Positions 23,695-32,652 of a DNA stretch of 64,000 bases are shown here, one piece after another. Within the stretch, counting starts at the first letter, position 1, and every line of letters starts with the position of its first letter. The stretch lies in contig NZ_FNON01000001.1 of NCBI RefSeq assembly GCF_900107045.1, forward strand, positions 1,488,001-1,552,000, written 5' to 3'. The position numbers were made by a program, and so were the translations under genes. Below the pieces are notes generated by a model. That model was given only the letters and a program-made list of their open reading frames with translations. It was not told where the DNA came from and searched no databases. The stretch is from Amycolatopsis xylanica. GTDB lineage: Bacteria > Actinomycetota > Actinomycetes > Mycobacteriales > Pseudonocardiaceae.

Positions 23695-25139
23695 CCGAGC
23701 TGGTGGACCTCGAGCCCGGCCGGAAGACGGCCACCCGGCCGCTGCGGATCGCACTCGTCTCCGAAGGCGCCTATCCGTTCCAGCCGGGCGGGGTGAGTCT
23801 CTGGTGTGATCAGCTGGTCAGAGGCATGCCGGAGCACTCCTTCCTCGCGGTCGCGCTGACCGTCGACGGCGCGGAGAAGCCGACCTGGGAGTCCCCCGGC
23901 AACCTCGTGGAGATCGTCAACCTGCCGCTGTGGGGACGGCGGCGCCGGCCGTTCCGCCGTCAGCCCGCCGACTTCGCCGAGGTGCACAAGGCGTTCCTGC
24001 GGTCATTCATCCCGCATGGCTCCTCGAGTGCCGGTGAGCTGCTTTTCGCGCTGCGCAAGCTTTTCGAACTCGCGCAGACGTCCAATGTGGCCGCCGCGCT
24101 GCTGTCCAACGCGTCGGTCGAGCGGCTGAGCGAGAGCTACCGGCAGGCGTTCGGCGAACGGCTCCCCCTGCGCGAGGCCACCACGGCGACGCGGCTGTTC
24201 GAGCACATGCTCCGCCCGCTCAGCGCGCCGCCGATCGTGGCCGACGTCGTCCACCTCGCGATGAACGGGCTCAGCGCGCTGGTCGGGATGACCGCGAAAT
24301 GGGCGTACGGCACGCCGATGCTGATGTCCGAGCACGGTGTCTACCTGCGTGAGCGCTATCTCGGCATGGCCAAGGACGACACACCGCCCCGGCTCAAAAC
24401 GATGCTGCTCGCGTTCCACCGCGCGCTCGCCGAGGCCGCCTACCTCAGCTGCGACGCGCTGGCCCCGCATTCGAGCTACAACCGGCGCTGGCAGCTGCGT
24501 GGCGGCGCCGAGGAGTCGCGCATCCACACCATGTACAACGGGATCGATCCCGCCGACTTCCCCGAGGCCGAGACCGAACCCGACGAGCCGACCATCGTGT
24601 TCGTCGGCCGGATCGACCCGCTCAAGGACCTCCACACGCTGATCAGGGCGTTCCGCATCGTGCGGGACGAACTGCCCGGCGCCCGGCTGCGGATGTTCGG
24701 CCCGGTCACCGAGAACAACCGCGACTACCACGCGGGCTGCCGGCAGCTGGTCGACGACCTCGGGCTGACCGGGGCCGCGGTGTTCGAAGGCCGGGTGCCC
24801 AACCAGTCCGACGCCTACCAGGCCGGGCACATCGTCGCGCTGACCAGCATCTCCGAGGGGTTCCCGTTCACCGTCGTCGAATCGATGTCCACCGGCCGCG
24901 CGCAGGTGTGCACGAACGTCGGCGGGGTGTCCGAGGCCGTGGGGGACGCCGGCTTCGTGGTCGCGCCGCGAGACCACGAAGCCGTCGCCCGCGCCTGCCT
25001 CAAGCTGCTGACCGACGACGACCTGCGCCGTGGGCTCGGCCGCGTGGCCCGGCAACGGGTGCTGCAGAACTTCACGTTGCAACGCTGGAACGACCGCTAC
25101 CGCGCGATGTACCGCGAGCTCACCGGAGGTCACGAGTGA
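23691..25139 (+). CDS. pelF: PelF-like GT4 glycosyltransferase
   Basis: A 482-aa cytoplasmic retaining glycosyltransferase. The N-terminus (VSEGAYPFQPGGVSLW) is the recognisable PelF opening, and the C-terminal half has the GT4 EX7E-type motif in SEGFPFTVVESM followed by a GGVSEAV loop. In the Pel system PelF polymerises GalNAc-rich polymer from UDP-sugar, and its length here is close to that family. It follows two secreted deacetylase-like genes and precedes a PelG-like gene, both with 4-nt overlaps, which supports the same pathway. The actual donor sugar is inferred. Confidence 0.82.
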   Translation: MTELVDLEPGRKTATRPLRIALVSEGAYPFQPGGVSLWCDQLVRGMPEHSFLAVALTVDGAEKPTWESPGNLVEIVNLPLWGRRRRPFRRQPADFAEVHKAFLRSFIPHGSSSAGELLFALRKLFELAQTSNVAAALLSNASVERLSESYRQAFGERLPLREATTATRLFEHMLRPLSAPPIVADVVHLAMNGLSALVGMTAKWAYGTPMLMSEHGVYLRERYLGMAKDDTPPRLKTMLLAFHRALAEAAYLSCDALAPHSSYNRRWQLRGGAEESRIHTMYNGIDPADFPEAETEPDEPTIVFVGRIDPLKDLHTLIRAFRIVRDELPGARLRMFGPVTENNRDYHAGCRQLVDDLGLTGAAVFEGRVPNQSDAYQAGHIVALTSISEGFPFTVVESMSTGRAQVCTNVGGVSEAVGDAGFVVAPRDHEAVARACLKLLTDDDLRRGLGRVARQRVLQNFTLQRWNDRYRAMYRELTGGHE

Positions 25140-26464
25140 GTCTGGACGAGCTGACCACGCGGGTGGCCGGGATCCTGCCGCACCCGGTCGACGAGCTGCA
25201 GGTCGCCGCGCTGCTGGAAAGCCAGGGCCTGACCGATCAGGGCGCCGCCGACGACTACGGGATGGCCGACGTGTTCGCCGTCGCCGTGCTCGTCTTCGAC
25301 CGGCTGCGGGACCGGCCCGCGCCCGCGCCCGCGCCGGAAGAGCCGCCGGAGACACGCAACTGGACCGAGATCGTGCGCGGCCCGCTGTACGCGCTGCCCG
25401 CCATGGTCTATCCGGCGGTGTCGATGGCCATGGACGAGACGCGGATCGTGCCCGCGATGGTGTTCACCACCGCCCTCGGCTGGATCTGGGGCGCCGGCAC
25501 GAGCTGGGTGGCGTACCGCCTGCTCGGGCAGGGGCTGGAGAAAGCCGCGGGCAAGGCGCAGCGGGTGCTCGGCGGGGTCGGGCTGGTGCTCGTCCTGGTC
25601 GGGTCGATGCTGCTCACGCCCGGTTGGCTGGTGCTGTTCGCGGTCGTGCAGATGATCTTCCAGCTCGCGGTCGGCACGCTGGTGTTCTATCGCGACGAGA
25701 ACCGGCTGGCGATCGCGATGACGCCCGCGTGCGTCGCCGGGATCGCGCATCTGATGTCCGGCTACGACGAGGGCCTGACCATCCCGACGCTGGTCTGCGC
25801 GGTGGTTTCGGTGCTGCTGGCCGGTTTCGCGGCGCTGCGCGCCACGTTCACCGGCACCGGCGCGCTGCGAATGCCGCGCTGGCGGCCGCTCGCGATCGGC
25901 GCGGCGCCGAGCATGGTCTACGCCGCGCTGTGCGCCGGGCTGCTGCTGTACACCGACACGCGGTACGTCGTCGCGCGGATCGATCTCGCGGTCGGTGTGG
26001 CGCCGCTCGTGCTCGGCATGGGCGCGGTCGAATGGCGGGCACACCGGTTCTTCGAGCAGGCGGGTGAGCTGGTCCGCGGCTCGATCCTGCCCGCGCAGTT
26101 CGGCCGCGAGGTCTGGCGCGTGCTGCTGCGTGAGCTCGGCGCGTGCCTGATCCTGCTGGCGTTGTGCGGGTTGCCGGTGCTGGCGCTGCTGGCGTATCAC
26201 GGCGTGCTCTCGCGCAGCGGCGCGCTGCTGATCGACGGTCACCTGATGCTCGGCGGCGCGTTCTTCCTCGGGTTCGTGCTCGCCAGGGTCTCGGTTCCCG
26301 CGCTGCTCGCGGTGTGGGGCGGGGTGTTGTTCGTCTACATAGGACTCGCCGAGGTTCTGAACGGCGGCCATGTGCCGCTGCTGCTGGTGAGTGCCACCGG
26401 GTTGGTGGCACTGATGCTCATGGCGCTCCGGACGAGCGTCGGGCAGGTACGTCATTACGGCTGA
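25136..26464 (+). CDS. pelG: PelG-like polysaccharide transport membrane protein
   Basis: A 442-aa membrane protein starting at GTG within a GTGA overlap. After about 75 cytoplasmic residues come roughly 11-12 hydrophobic segments, the layout of PelG, a MOP-superfamily-like exporter paired with PelF. The first 75 residues (DELQVAALLESQGLTDQ...YGMADVFAV) form a soluble extension ending in a Pro/Ala-rich linker (PAPAPAPEEPPE). I recall similar short segments ahead of other actinobacterial membrane proteins. The identification rests mainly on adjacency to PelF, the length and the membrane pattern. No outer-membrane partner is expected in a monoderm-like actinobacterium. Confidence 0.68.
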   Translation: MSLDELTTRVAGILPHPVDELQVAALLESQGLTDQGAADDYGMADVFAVAVLVFDRLRDRPAPAPAPEEPPETRNWTEIVRGPLYALPAMVYPAVSMAMDETRIVPAMVFTTALGWIWGAGTSWVAYRLLGQGLEKAAGKAQRVLGGVGLVLVLVGSMLLTPGWLVLFAVVQMIFQLAVGTLVFYRDENRLAIAMTPACVAGIAHLMSGYDEGLTIPTLVCAVVSVLLAGFAALRATFTGTGALRMPRWRPLAIGAAPSMVYAALCAGLLLYTDTRYVVARIDLAVGVAPLVLGMGAVEWRAHRFFEQAGELVRGSILPAQFGREVWRVLLRELGACLILLALCGLPVLALLAYHGVLSRSGALLIDGHLMLGGAFFLGFVLARVSVPALLAVWGGVLFVYIGLAEVLNGGHVPLLLVSATGLVALMLMALRTSVGQVRHYG

Positions 26465-26482
26465 CTAAGGAGGCACCATCAG

Positions 26483-27205
26483 ATGCACGCGGTGATACTC
26501 GCCGGTGGCCGAGGAGTGCGCTTGCGGCCCTACACCACGGCATTGCCGAAGCCGCTCGTCCCGATCGGCGAGGAATACGCGATCCTCGACATCATCCTGC
26601 AGCAACTCCGGTCGTACGGGTTCGACCAGGCGACGCTCGCGATCGGGCATCTGGGTTCGCTGATCCAGGCGTTCGTCGGCGACGGCTCGAAGTGGGGCAT
26701 CAGAGTGGACTACGCGGAGGAGGAGACCCCGCTGTCCACGATCGGCCCCATCCTGAACTTCCTCGACCGGCTGCCGGAGGACTTCCTCGTGATGAACGGG
26801 GACGTGCTCACCGACCTGGACTACCTCGCGCTGCTCGAACACCACCGGCAAGCCAAGGCCCCGCTGACCGTCGCCACTTACCAAAGACAGGTGAAGATCG
26901 ACTTCGGGACACTCGAGACCTCGGACGGCCGGATCACCAGCTTCGTCGAAAAGCCGACGCTGGCGTACGGCGTGAGCATGGGCGTCTACGCGATGTCCCG
27001 CAAGACACTCGCGCCGTATCCGCGCAATGTCCCCTTCGGACTCGACGACCTCGTGCTCGATCTGCTCGCCCGCGGTGATCTGCCCTGCTCGTACGACTTC
27101 GGCGGCTACTGGCTCGACATCGGCCGCCCCGACGACTACGACGAAGCCAACGCCAGCTTCGAGAAGCTGCGCTCGGTGCTGCTGCCCTCCGGAGAAGCCC
27201 AGTGA
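26483..27205 (+). CDS. Sugar-1-phosphate nucleotidyltransferase
   Basis: A 240-aa enzyme of the GlmU/RmlA/RfbA-like NDP-sugar pyrophosphorylase superfamily that joins a sugar-1-phosphate to an NTP. The signature LAGGRGVRLRPYT is at the N-terminus, followed by PKPLVPI, MNGDVLTDLD, VEKP and the late WLDIGRPDDY. A strong AAGGAGG site is 11 nt upstream. It lacks the hexapeptide repeats of longer family members. It probably supplies an activated sugar for the exopolysaccharide. It overlaps the following epimerase by 4 nt. Confidence 0.88.
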   Translation: MHAVILAGGRGVRLRPYTTALPKPLVPIGEEYAILDIILQQLRSYGFDQATLAIGHLGSLIQAFVGDGSKWGIRVDYAEEETPLSTIGPILNFLDRLPEDFLVMNGDVLTDLDYLALLEHHRQAKAPLTVATYQRQVKIDFGTLETSDGRITSFVEKPTLAYGVSMGVYAMSRKTLAPYPRNVPFGLDDLVLDLLARGDLPCSYDFGGYWLDIGRPDDYDEANASFEKLRSVLLPSGEAQ

Positions 27206-28086
27206 AGCGCATCCTGCTGTTCGGCGCGTCCGGGTTCCTCGGGCGCGCGGTGGTGTCCGCGTTCACCGGGAACGCGAATCTCGTGTGCGCGGGCCGCGGC
27301 GCCCGCGACGAACCGGGCTGGATCAAGCACGACCTGGAGCACGACTCGCTGGAGTCCGTGCTCCGGCAGGTCCGCCCGGACGCCGTGGTCAACTGCACAG
27401 GCAGGCTCGACGGGACGACAGCCGAACTGGTCTCGGCGAACGTGCTCGCGACCGCCAGGCTGCTCGACGCGGTGTCCTCTTCGGACATCCGGCTGGTCAC
27501 GCTGGGGTCGGCTGGCGAGTACGGCGCGGTGCCGGTCGGTCATCCGGTCGCCGAGGACGCGCCGGCCGAGCCGGTCGCGGCGTACGGGGTGACCAAGCTG
27601 GCGGCGACCCGGCTCGTCCAGTCCGCTGTGGACAGTGGGGTCGACGCGGTGTCGTTGCGGGTGTTCAACCCGATCGGCGCCGGGATGCCCGCGGGGACCG
27701 TGCTCGGGAGGGCGGCGGCCCGTATCCGCGAGGCTCGGATCTCCGGGCAGGACTTCATCGAACTCGGGCCGCTCGACGCTTACCGTGACTTCGTCGATGT
27801 GCGGGACGTGGCCTCGGCGATCGCGGCCGCCGCGCTGTCGGCCGAACTCAAGGAGCCGGTGCTGAACGTGGGCAGCGGGACGGCCGTCCGCACCCGCGAC
27901 GCGGTCGCATTACTCGCGGAGGTCGCGGGGTTCACCGGACCGGTCCGCGAGGCAGGCGCCGCGCAGGCCCGCTCCGGCGCGGTGAACTGGATCGCCGCGG
28001 ACGTGTCGCGGGCCAAGCTCGCTTTGGGCTGGACGCCGCGGTACTCACTGGAGGACTCGATTCACGCGATCTGGCATGAGGAGTGA
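27202..28086 (+). CDS. NAD(P)-dependent SDR epimerase/dehydratase
   Basis: A 294-aa extended SDR. The GASGFLG cofactor motif is near residue 8, and the catalytic YxxxK reads YGVTK. The length and C-terminal substrate half resemble nucleotide-sugar epimerases/reductases. With overlaps of 4 nt on both sides it belongs to the exopolysaccharide operon, where it should modify a nucleotide sugar made by the upstream pyrophosphorylase. The reaction is not determinable from sequence alone. Confidence 0.85.
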   Translation: MKRILLFGASGFLGRAVVSAFTGNANLVCAGRGARDEPGWIKHDLEHDSLESVLRQVRPDAVVNCTGRLDGTTAELVSANVLATARLLDAVSSSDIRLVTLGSAGEYGAVPVGHPVAEDAPAEPVAAYGVTKLAATRLVQSAVDSGVDAVSLRVFNPIGAGMPAGTVLGRAAARIREARISGQDFIELGPLDAYRDFVDVRDVASAIAAAALSAELKEPVLNVGSGTAVRTRDAVALLAEVAGFTGPVREAGAAQARSGAVNWIAADVSRAKLALGWTPRYSLEDSIHAIWHEE

Positions 28087-28961
28087 TCAGGCTTTTCGGT
28101 GTGCTTCTCGTCGCGCTCATCGGGATATCGGCGTGTTCGTCGGCAGAGAAACCGGTTTCGAGCGGCGGATTCGTCTATCAGCTTCAAGGCTATGCGAGCG
28201 GACGGCTCGACGAGGTCGCGGCCGCCCCGTTCCGGATGGCCGTGATCGATTTGGCGAGGGATGCTTCCGGCGCTTATTTCACAGCTGACGAGGTCGCCTT
28301 GGTCAAGAACTCAGGAAAGAAGGTGCTCGCCTATTTCGAGATCGGCGCGATCGAGAACTTCCGGCCCGAATACGCGGCCGTGAAGGACAGCTCGCTCATG
28401 CTCAACGAATGGCCGAGCTGGCCCGGTGAATTCTTCGTGCGCTACTGGGAAGAGCGATGGTGGGACACCGTGGTCCGGCCACGGGTCGACCGCGCGCTCG
28501 CGGCCGGGTTCGACGGCGTCTACCTCGACACTCCCCTTGCCTACGAAGAGATCGAGCTGCGCCGGGTACCCGCACTGACCCGCGACGAACTCGGCACGCG
28601 GATGGCCGCGCTGATCGTGCGCATCAGTTCTTACGCCAAGCGGGTGAAATCCGGCTTCTCGATCTTCCCGCAGAACAATCCCGAGTTACAAAAATACCCG
28701 GGCTTCGCCGACGCGATCGACGGAATCGGCATGGAGGAACTCTTCTTCCAGGCCACCGACCAGCCATGTACCGCAGATTTCTGCGCCGAGAACCTCCAGG
28801 GGGCCAGAGAATTACGTAAAGCAGGCAAGACCGTGCTGGCGATCGACTACGCGAACCAGCCCGAAAACATCGCTAACGCTTGCCGTCGCTACCGCGACGA
28901 AGGTTTCGAAGGATACGTCACCGTGCGCGCTCTCGATCGCATCAGCGCGCCCTGCAAGTGA
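28083..28961 (+). CDS. GH114-type endo-alpha-1,4-galactosaminidase-like lipoprotein
   Basis: A 292-aa lipoprotein with lipobox I-S-A-C (Cys18). The mature domain follows the GH114/TM1410-like barrel pattern: YQLQGY, AVIDLARD near 53-60, LAYFEIGAIE near 82-91, GVYLDT with Asp149, and GMEELF with Glu218/219. In Ega3 and PelA the catalytic pair is an Asp and a Glu in such positions; I propose Asp149 and one of Glu218/Glu219. These hydrolases cut alpha-1,4-linked galactosamine polymers. Surface anchoring suggests trimming or release of the polymer made by PelF/PelG. The start is GTG, overlapping the epimerase stop. Confidence 0.8.
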   Translation: MIRLFGVLLVALIGISACSSAEKPVSSGGFVYQLQGYASGRLDEVAAAPFRMAVIDLARDASGAYFTADEVALVKNSGKKVLAYFEIGAIENFRPEYAAVKDSSLMLNEWPSWPGEFFVRYWEERWWDTVVRPRVDRALAAGFDGVYLDTPLAYEEIELRRVPALTRDELGTRMAALIVRISSYAKRVKSGFSIFPQNNPELQKYPGFADAIDGIGMEELFFQATDQPCTADFCAENLQGARELRKAGKTVLAIDYANQPENIANACRRYRDEGFEGYVTVRALDRISAPCK

Positions 28962-28995
28962 CTTATTCCCCAATCCGCGCTAAGAGGAGCAGGAA

Positions 28996-30306
28996 GTGGC
29001 AGAGGCGTCACCGGAATTGCGCAAGATCGGCATCATCGGAATGGGCTACGTCGGCCTCACCCTGGCCGCGGCGATGGCCAAGCGCGGGTACGAGGTGCAC
29101 GGCGTGGACACCCAGCCCGACGTCGTCGACTCACTCAACCGCGGCAAGCCGCACATCTTCGAGCCCGGCGTCGAGGAGGCATTCGCCACGCTCGTCGGCG
29201 AACGGATCTTCGTCGGCTCGGAACTGCCGGAGAGCGGCGTCGACGCGGCCGTGATCTCCGTGTCCACCCCGGTCAACCTCGACACCCACGAGCCCTACCT
29301 CGGCAATCTCGCCGCCGCGGCCGAGCACGTCGCCAAGCGCTGCTCCCCCGAGACGCTCGTGGTCGTGCGCAGCACGGTCCCCGTCGGCGCGAGCCGCAAG
29401 GTCGTGCTGCCCGCGCTGGTCGACGCCTGGGGTTCGGCGCGCCTGGTGATGGCGCCCGAGCGCACGATCCAAGGCCAGGCGCTGCGTGAGCTCGTCGAGC
29501 TTCCGCAGGTCGTCGGCGGCCTCGACGAAGAGAGCCTGCAGCTGGGGCTCGCGATGTTCGGCGGACTGTCGGCGCAGCTGGTGCCAGTGTCCACTTTGGA
29601 GACCGCCGAGCTGGTCAAGCTCACCAACAACTGCCACACCGACGTGATCTACTCGTTCGGCAACGAGGTCGCCCGGCTCACCCAGCGCTTCGGCCTCGAC
29701 CCACTGGAAGTCATCCGCGCGACCAACCTCGACTACCCGAGGCCCGACATCGCCAAGCCCGGCTACGTCGGCGGCGGCTGCCTGTCCAAGGACCCGTACA
29801 TCATGCTCGCCGCGGGCTCGTCGGCCGGGTACGCTCCCCCGCTGATCAGCGCGGCGCGCACGGTCAACGAGAAGACGCCGGTCCATGTGGCCGAGCGCGT
29901 GGTCGAGCTGATGGGCAGCGGCAAGACGCTCACCGTGCTCGGCTGGGCGTACAAGGGCTGGCCTCCCACCGACGACATGCGCGGCACGCCGATCGCCTCG
30001 ATGATGCCGGTCTTCACCGAAGCCGGGATCACGGTCCTCGGCCACGACCCGCTGGTCGGCCCCGCGGTGATCAACCACCACGGCGGCGCCCCGGTCGACC
30101 TCGCCGAAGGTTTCGCCCAGGCGGACGCGGTGCTGATCATCACCGACCACCCCGAGTACCGGAAACTCGACGTCGACGGCCTCCTGGCCGGTTCGAACGT
30201 CAAGCTGCTCTTCGACTCGTGGCGCATCCTCGACGAGAAGAGCGTGACCACCCACGGAGTCCGCTACGCCGGACTCGGCTACGAACCGACCGGAGCGGCC
30301 CGATGA
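28996..30306 (+). CDS. Nucleotide-sugar 6-dehydrogenase (UDP-ManNAc/GlcNAc type)
   Basis: A 436-aa dehydrogenase oxidising the C6 hydroxyl of a UDP-sugar to a uronate. The Rossmann GMGYVG is near residue 16, and the catalytic Cys lies in YVGGGCLSKDP. The C-terminal UDP-binding segment with TVLGWAYKG and DDMRGTP is complete. The start is GTG with an AGGAG site. It is close to WecC/VipA-type enzymes rather than the UDP-glucose dehydrogenase group, judged from the APERTIQGQAL segment; this subfamily call is tentative. It may provide a uronic acid for the polymer or for another glycan. Confidence 0.87.
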   Translation: MAEASPELRKIGIIGMGYVGLTLAAAMAKRGYEVHGVDTQPDVVDSLNRGKPHIFEPGVEEAFATLVGERIFVGSELPESGVDAAVISVSTPVNLDTHEPYLGNLAAAAEHVAKRCSPETLVVVRSTVPVGASRKVVLPALVDAWGSARLVMAPERTIQGQALRELVELPQVVGGLDEESLQLGLAMFGGLSAQLVPVSTLETAELVKLTNNCHTDVIYSFGNEVARLTQRFGLDPLEVIRATNLDYPRPDIAKPGYVGGGCLSKDPYIMLAAGSSAGYAPPLISAARTVNEKTPVHVAERVVELMGSGKTLTVLGWAYKGWPPTDDMRGTPIASMMPVFTEAGITVLGHDPLVGPAVINHHGGAPVDLAEGFAQADAVLIITDHPEYRKLDVDGLLAGSNVKLLFDSWRILDEKSVTTHGVRYAGLGYEPTGAAR

Positions 30307-31241
30307 AGACCCTGATCCTCGGCGGCGCCGGCTTCATCGGCCTGCACCTGACCCGCCGCCTCCTCGCCGCGGGCCAAGAAGTGACCATTGTGGACGATTT
30401 CTCCCGCGGCAAGCGCGACCCGGAACTCGAGGCGCTCGGCGTGCCGGTGATCTCGGCCGACCTCACCGAGCCGTTGACGATCCCGACCGAATGGGACCAC
30501 GTCTACATGCTCGCCGCGGTCGTCGGCGTCCGCAACGTCGAGGCCGACCCCGCCCGCGTGGTCCGCATCAACACCCTCGCGCTCATGAACACCCTCGACT
30601 GGATCCAGCCGGGTGCGAAGCTCTTCTTCGCGTCCACGAGCGAGGCGTACGCAGGCGGCGTGACGGCGGGCGTCGTCCCGGTGCCGACGGCGGAGGGCGT
30701 CCCACTGCTGATCGAGGACATCACGTCGCCCCGTTTCGCTTACGCGGTCAGCAAAATGCTCGGCGAAGCCGCGGTCGTCCACACCGCCCGCGCCAAGAAG
30801 GTCCCGTACGTCATCGGCCGCTTCCACAACGTCTACGGCCCCCGCATGGGCGCCGACCACGTGGTCCCGGAGCTGGCACTGCGCGCGATGGCCAAGGAGG
30901 ACCCGTTCCGCGCCTTCGGCCAGGACCAGGCCCGCGCCTTCTGCTACGTCGACGACGCGACGGAGGCCATGCTCCAGCTGATGACCACGGACGCGGCCGT
31001 CAACCAGATCGTCCACATCGGCAACGACGAGGAGACCAACATCGGCGACCTCACGGCCCTGGTATTGAAGATGGCGGGCCACGACCCGGAACTCGACCGC
31101 GTCCCGGCCCCGCCCGGTTCGGTCGCCCGCCGCTGCCCGGACATCTCGAAACTCCGCTCCCTGACGGGCTTCGAGCCGACCGTGTCCTTGGCGGACGGCG
31201 TCCGCCGCACCTTCGACTGGTACCGCGACAACTGGAAGTAG
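30303..31241 (+). CDS. NAD-dependent sugar epimerase (UDP-GlcNAc 4-epimerase-like)
   Basis: A 312-aa extended SDR with GGAGFIG near residues 7-13, the STSEAY substrate segment and YAVSK as the catalytic YxxxK. ATGA overlap with the upstream dehydrogenase fixes the start at 30303. A C4-epimerase supplying UDP-GalNAc would complete the Pel-type route, but UDP-xylose synthase or GDP-mannose-epimerase-like activities cannot be excluded. It is the last gene of the run and is followed at once by a perfect palindrome. Confidence 0.85.
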   Translation: MKTLILGGAGFIGLHLTRRLLAAGQEVTIVDDFSRGKRDPELEALGVPVISADLTEPLTIPTEWDHVYMLAAVVGVRNVEADPARVVRINTLALMNTLDWIQPGAKLFFASTSEAYAGGVTAGVVPVPTAEGVPLLIEDITSPRFAYAVSKMLGEAAVVHTARAKKVPYVIGRFHNVYGPRMGADHVVPELALRAMAKEDPFRAFGQDQARAFCYVDDATEAMLQLMTTDAAVNQIVHIGNDEETNIGDLTALVLKMAGHDPELDRVPAPPGSVARRCPDISKLRSLTGFEPTVSLADGVRRTFDWYRDNWK

Positions 31242-31285
31242 TCGTGCGCGTTGCGGGCGGTTAGAACCGCCCGCAACGCGCACGA
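31242..31285. terminator. Perfect 44-bp palindrome, GGTTAGAACC core
   Basis: Two 21-nt arms (31242-31262 and 31265-31285) pair perfectly around a 2-nt AG loop. The apex sequence is GGTTAGAACC, shared with another palindrome at 36042-36087. It starts directly after the stop of the sugar epimerase and ends 6 nt before the stop of the convergent SnoaL-like gene, so it probably ends transcription in both directions. Confidence 0.72.
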
Positions 31286-31291
31286 GCCCTT

Positions 31292-31711
31292 TCACACCGC
31301 CGTGAGGCTGCCCAGCATGCGGTGGCCCCGCGCGGTGTCCATGTACTCGCGGACACGATGGACCAAGCCGTCCTTGAGTTCGAAGACGAAGCAGTAGTCG
31401 TTGACGTAGTGGTTGCCGTTGGCCAGCGTGGCCGTCATGGTCTCCTCGACGACCACCCGGTCGCCATCGCCATGGAACCCATGGAAGGTCAGGCTGACGT
31501 CCCGCACGAATAGCCGGTGAAAGTCGACGGCGAGGAACTGGACGATCGCGGCCCTGCCGACCAGATGACTGGGCCCGCCCAACGCGATGGCCGTGGCGTT
31601 GCCTTCGGGCGCCAACCACTCGGCATCCGCGGTGAAGACAGCCGCGATCTCACCGGCGTCACGACTGGCGAAGGCTTTCCACGCGTTCTGAACAATGATG
31701 TTGCCCTGCAT
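31292..31711 (-). CDS. SnoaL/NTF2-like protein
   Basis: A 139-aa protein of the SnoaL-like/NTF2 alpha+beta-barrel fold, with the typical start NAWKAFASRDAGEIAAVFTADAEW and the GRAAIVQFL helix. The superfamily binds or isomerises small hydrophobic molecules. No catalytic set can be assigned. It stands alone downstream of uppP and is transcribed toward the palindrome. An inverted repeat 80-95 bp upstream may be an operator. Confidence 0.8.
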   Translation of the reverse strand: MQGNIIVQNAWKAFASRDAGEIAAVFTADAEWLAPEGNATAIALGGPSHLVGRAAIVQFLAVDFHRLFVRDVSLTFHGFHGDGDRVVVEETMTATLANGNHYVNDYCFVFELKDGLVHRVREYMDTARGHRMLGSLTAV

Positions 31712-31790
31712 GACAGCAACCCTAGGCAGCCCTCCGCGCTCATGGCTGGCCGTTTTGCGACAACACCGGCGGCGTCATACGAGCCCAGCG

Positions 31791-31806
31791 GTATAGGGCG
31801 TTATAC
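31791..31806. promoter_or_regulatory. Candidate operator GTATA-N6-TATAC
   Basis: A short perfect inverted repeat (GTATA and TATAC, 6-nt spacer) lies 80-95 bp upstream of the SnoaL-like start and just after the uppP stop. The form fits TetR- or MarR-type repressor sites. No cognate regulator is adjacent, so the assignment is weak. Confidence 0.25.
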
Positions 31807-31811
31807 GCCAC

Positions 31812-32651
31812 CTACAGCGCAGGGCCCGCGTTGGGGGCCAGCGCACCCGTCAGGATGAGCACGAAGAGCAGGATGCCGAGCGCGATCCGGTAGATCACGA
31901 ACGGCAGGTAGCTCTTGGTCTTGATGAACGCCATCAGCCACGCGATCACCACGTACCCGACGCCGAACGCGACCAGCGTCGCCAGGATCGTCGGCCCCCA
32001 CTGCGCGGGCACGCCGTCCTTGCCGATGTCGGTCAGCTTGTACAAACCGGACCCGAACACCGCGGGCACCGCGAGCAGGAACGCGTACTCGGTCGCCTCG
32101 GCGCGCGTGTACCCCAGGAACAGACCGGCACTGACCGTGCCGCCGGAGCGCGAGACACCGGGCACGATCGCCAAGGCCTGCGCGAAGCCGAAACCGAGGC
32201 CGTGCGGGACCGTCAGGTGATCGAGTTCGCGGTACTTCTTGCCGACGCGGTCGGCGATCATCAGGATCACGCCGAAGACGATCAGCATGGTCGCGGTGAT
32301 GCGGAGATCGCGGAACGCGTGGTCGATGTCGTCCTGGAAGAGCAGGCCGAGGAACACGATCGGCAGCGAGCCGACGATGATCAGCCAGCCGAGCCGGGCG
32401 TCGGGGTGGCCGCGCCAGTCCTTTTTGTACAGAGAGAAGAACCAGGCCTGGATGACCTTGCCGATCTTCTTCGCGAAGTACAGGATGACCGCGAGTTCGG
32501 TGCCGATCTGGGTCACCGCGGTGAACGCCGCGCCCGGGTCGTCCCAGCCTGCCAGCGCCGCCGTGATGCGCAGGTGCGCACTCGACGAGATGGGCAGGAA
32601 CTCGGTCAGGCCCTGCACCAGGCCGAGCACGAGTGCTTCGAACCAGCCCAT
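31812..32651 (-). CDS. uppP: Undecaprenyl-diphosphatase UppP (BacA)
   Basis: A 279-aa, 8-helix membrane phosphatase recycling undecaprenyl pyrophosphate for peptidoglycan and glycan synthesis; overexpression gives bacitracin resistance. Both signature motifs are present: [11 protein letters not shown] near residues 17-27 and PGVSRSGG. The start is ATG one nt after the stop of the LLM oxidoreductase, so the two are translationally coupled. Confidence 0.96.
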   Translation of the reverse strand: MGWFEALVLGLVQGLTEFLPISSSAHLRITAALAGWDDPGAAFTAVTQIGTELAVILYFAKKIGKVIQAWFFSLYKKDWRGHPDARLGWLIIVGSLPIVFLGLLFQDDIDHAFRDLRITATMLIVFGVILMIADRVGKKYRELDHLTVPHGLGFGFAQALAIVPGVSRSGGTVSAGLFLGYTRAEATEYAFLLAVPAVFGSGLYKLTDIGKDGVPAQWGPTILATLVAFGVGYVVIAWLMAFIKTKSYLPFVIYRIALGILLFVLILTGALAPNAGPAL

Positions 32652-32652
32652 G

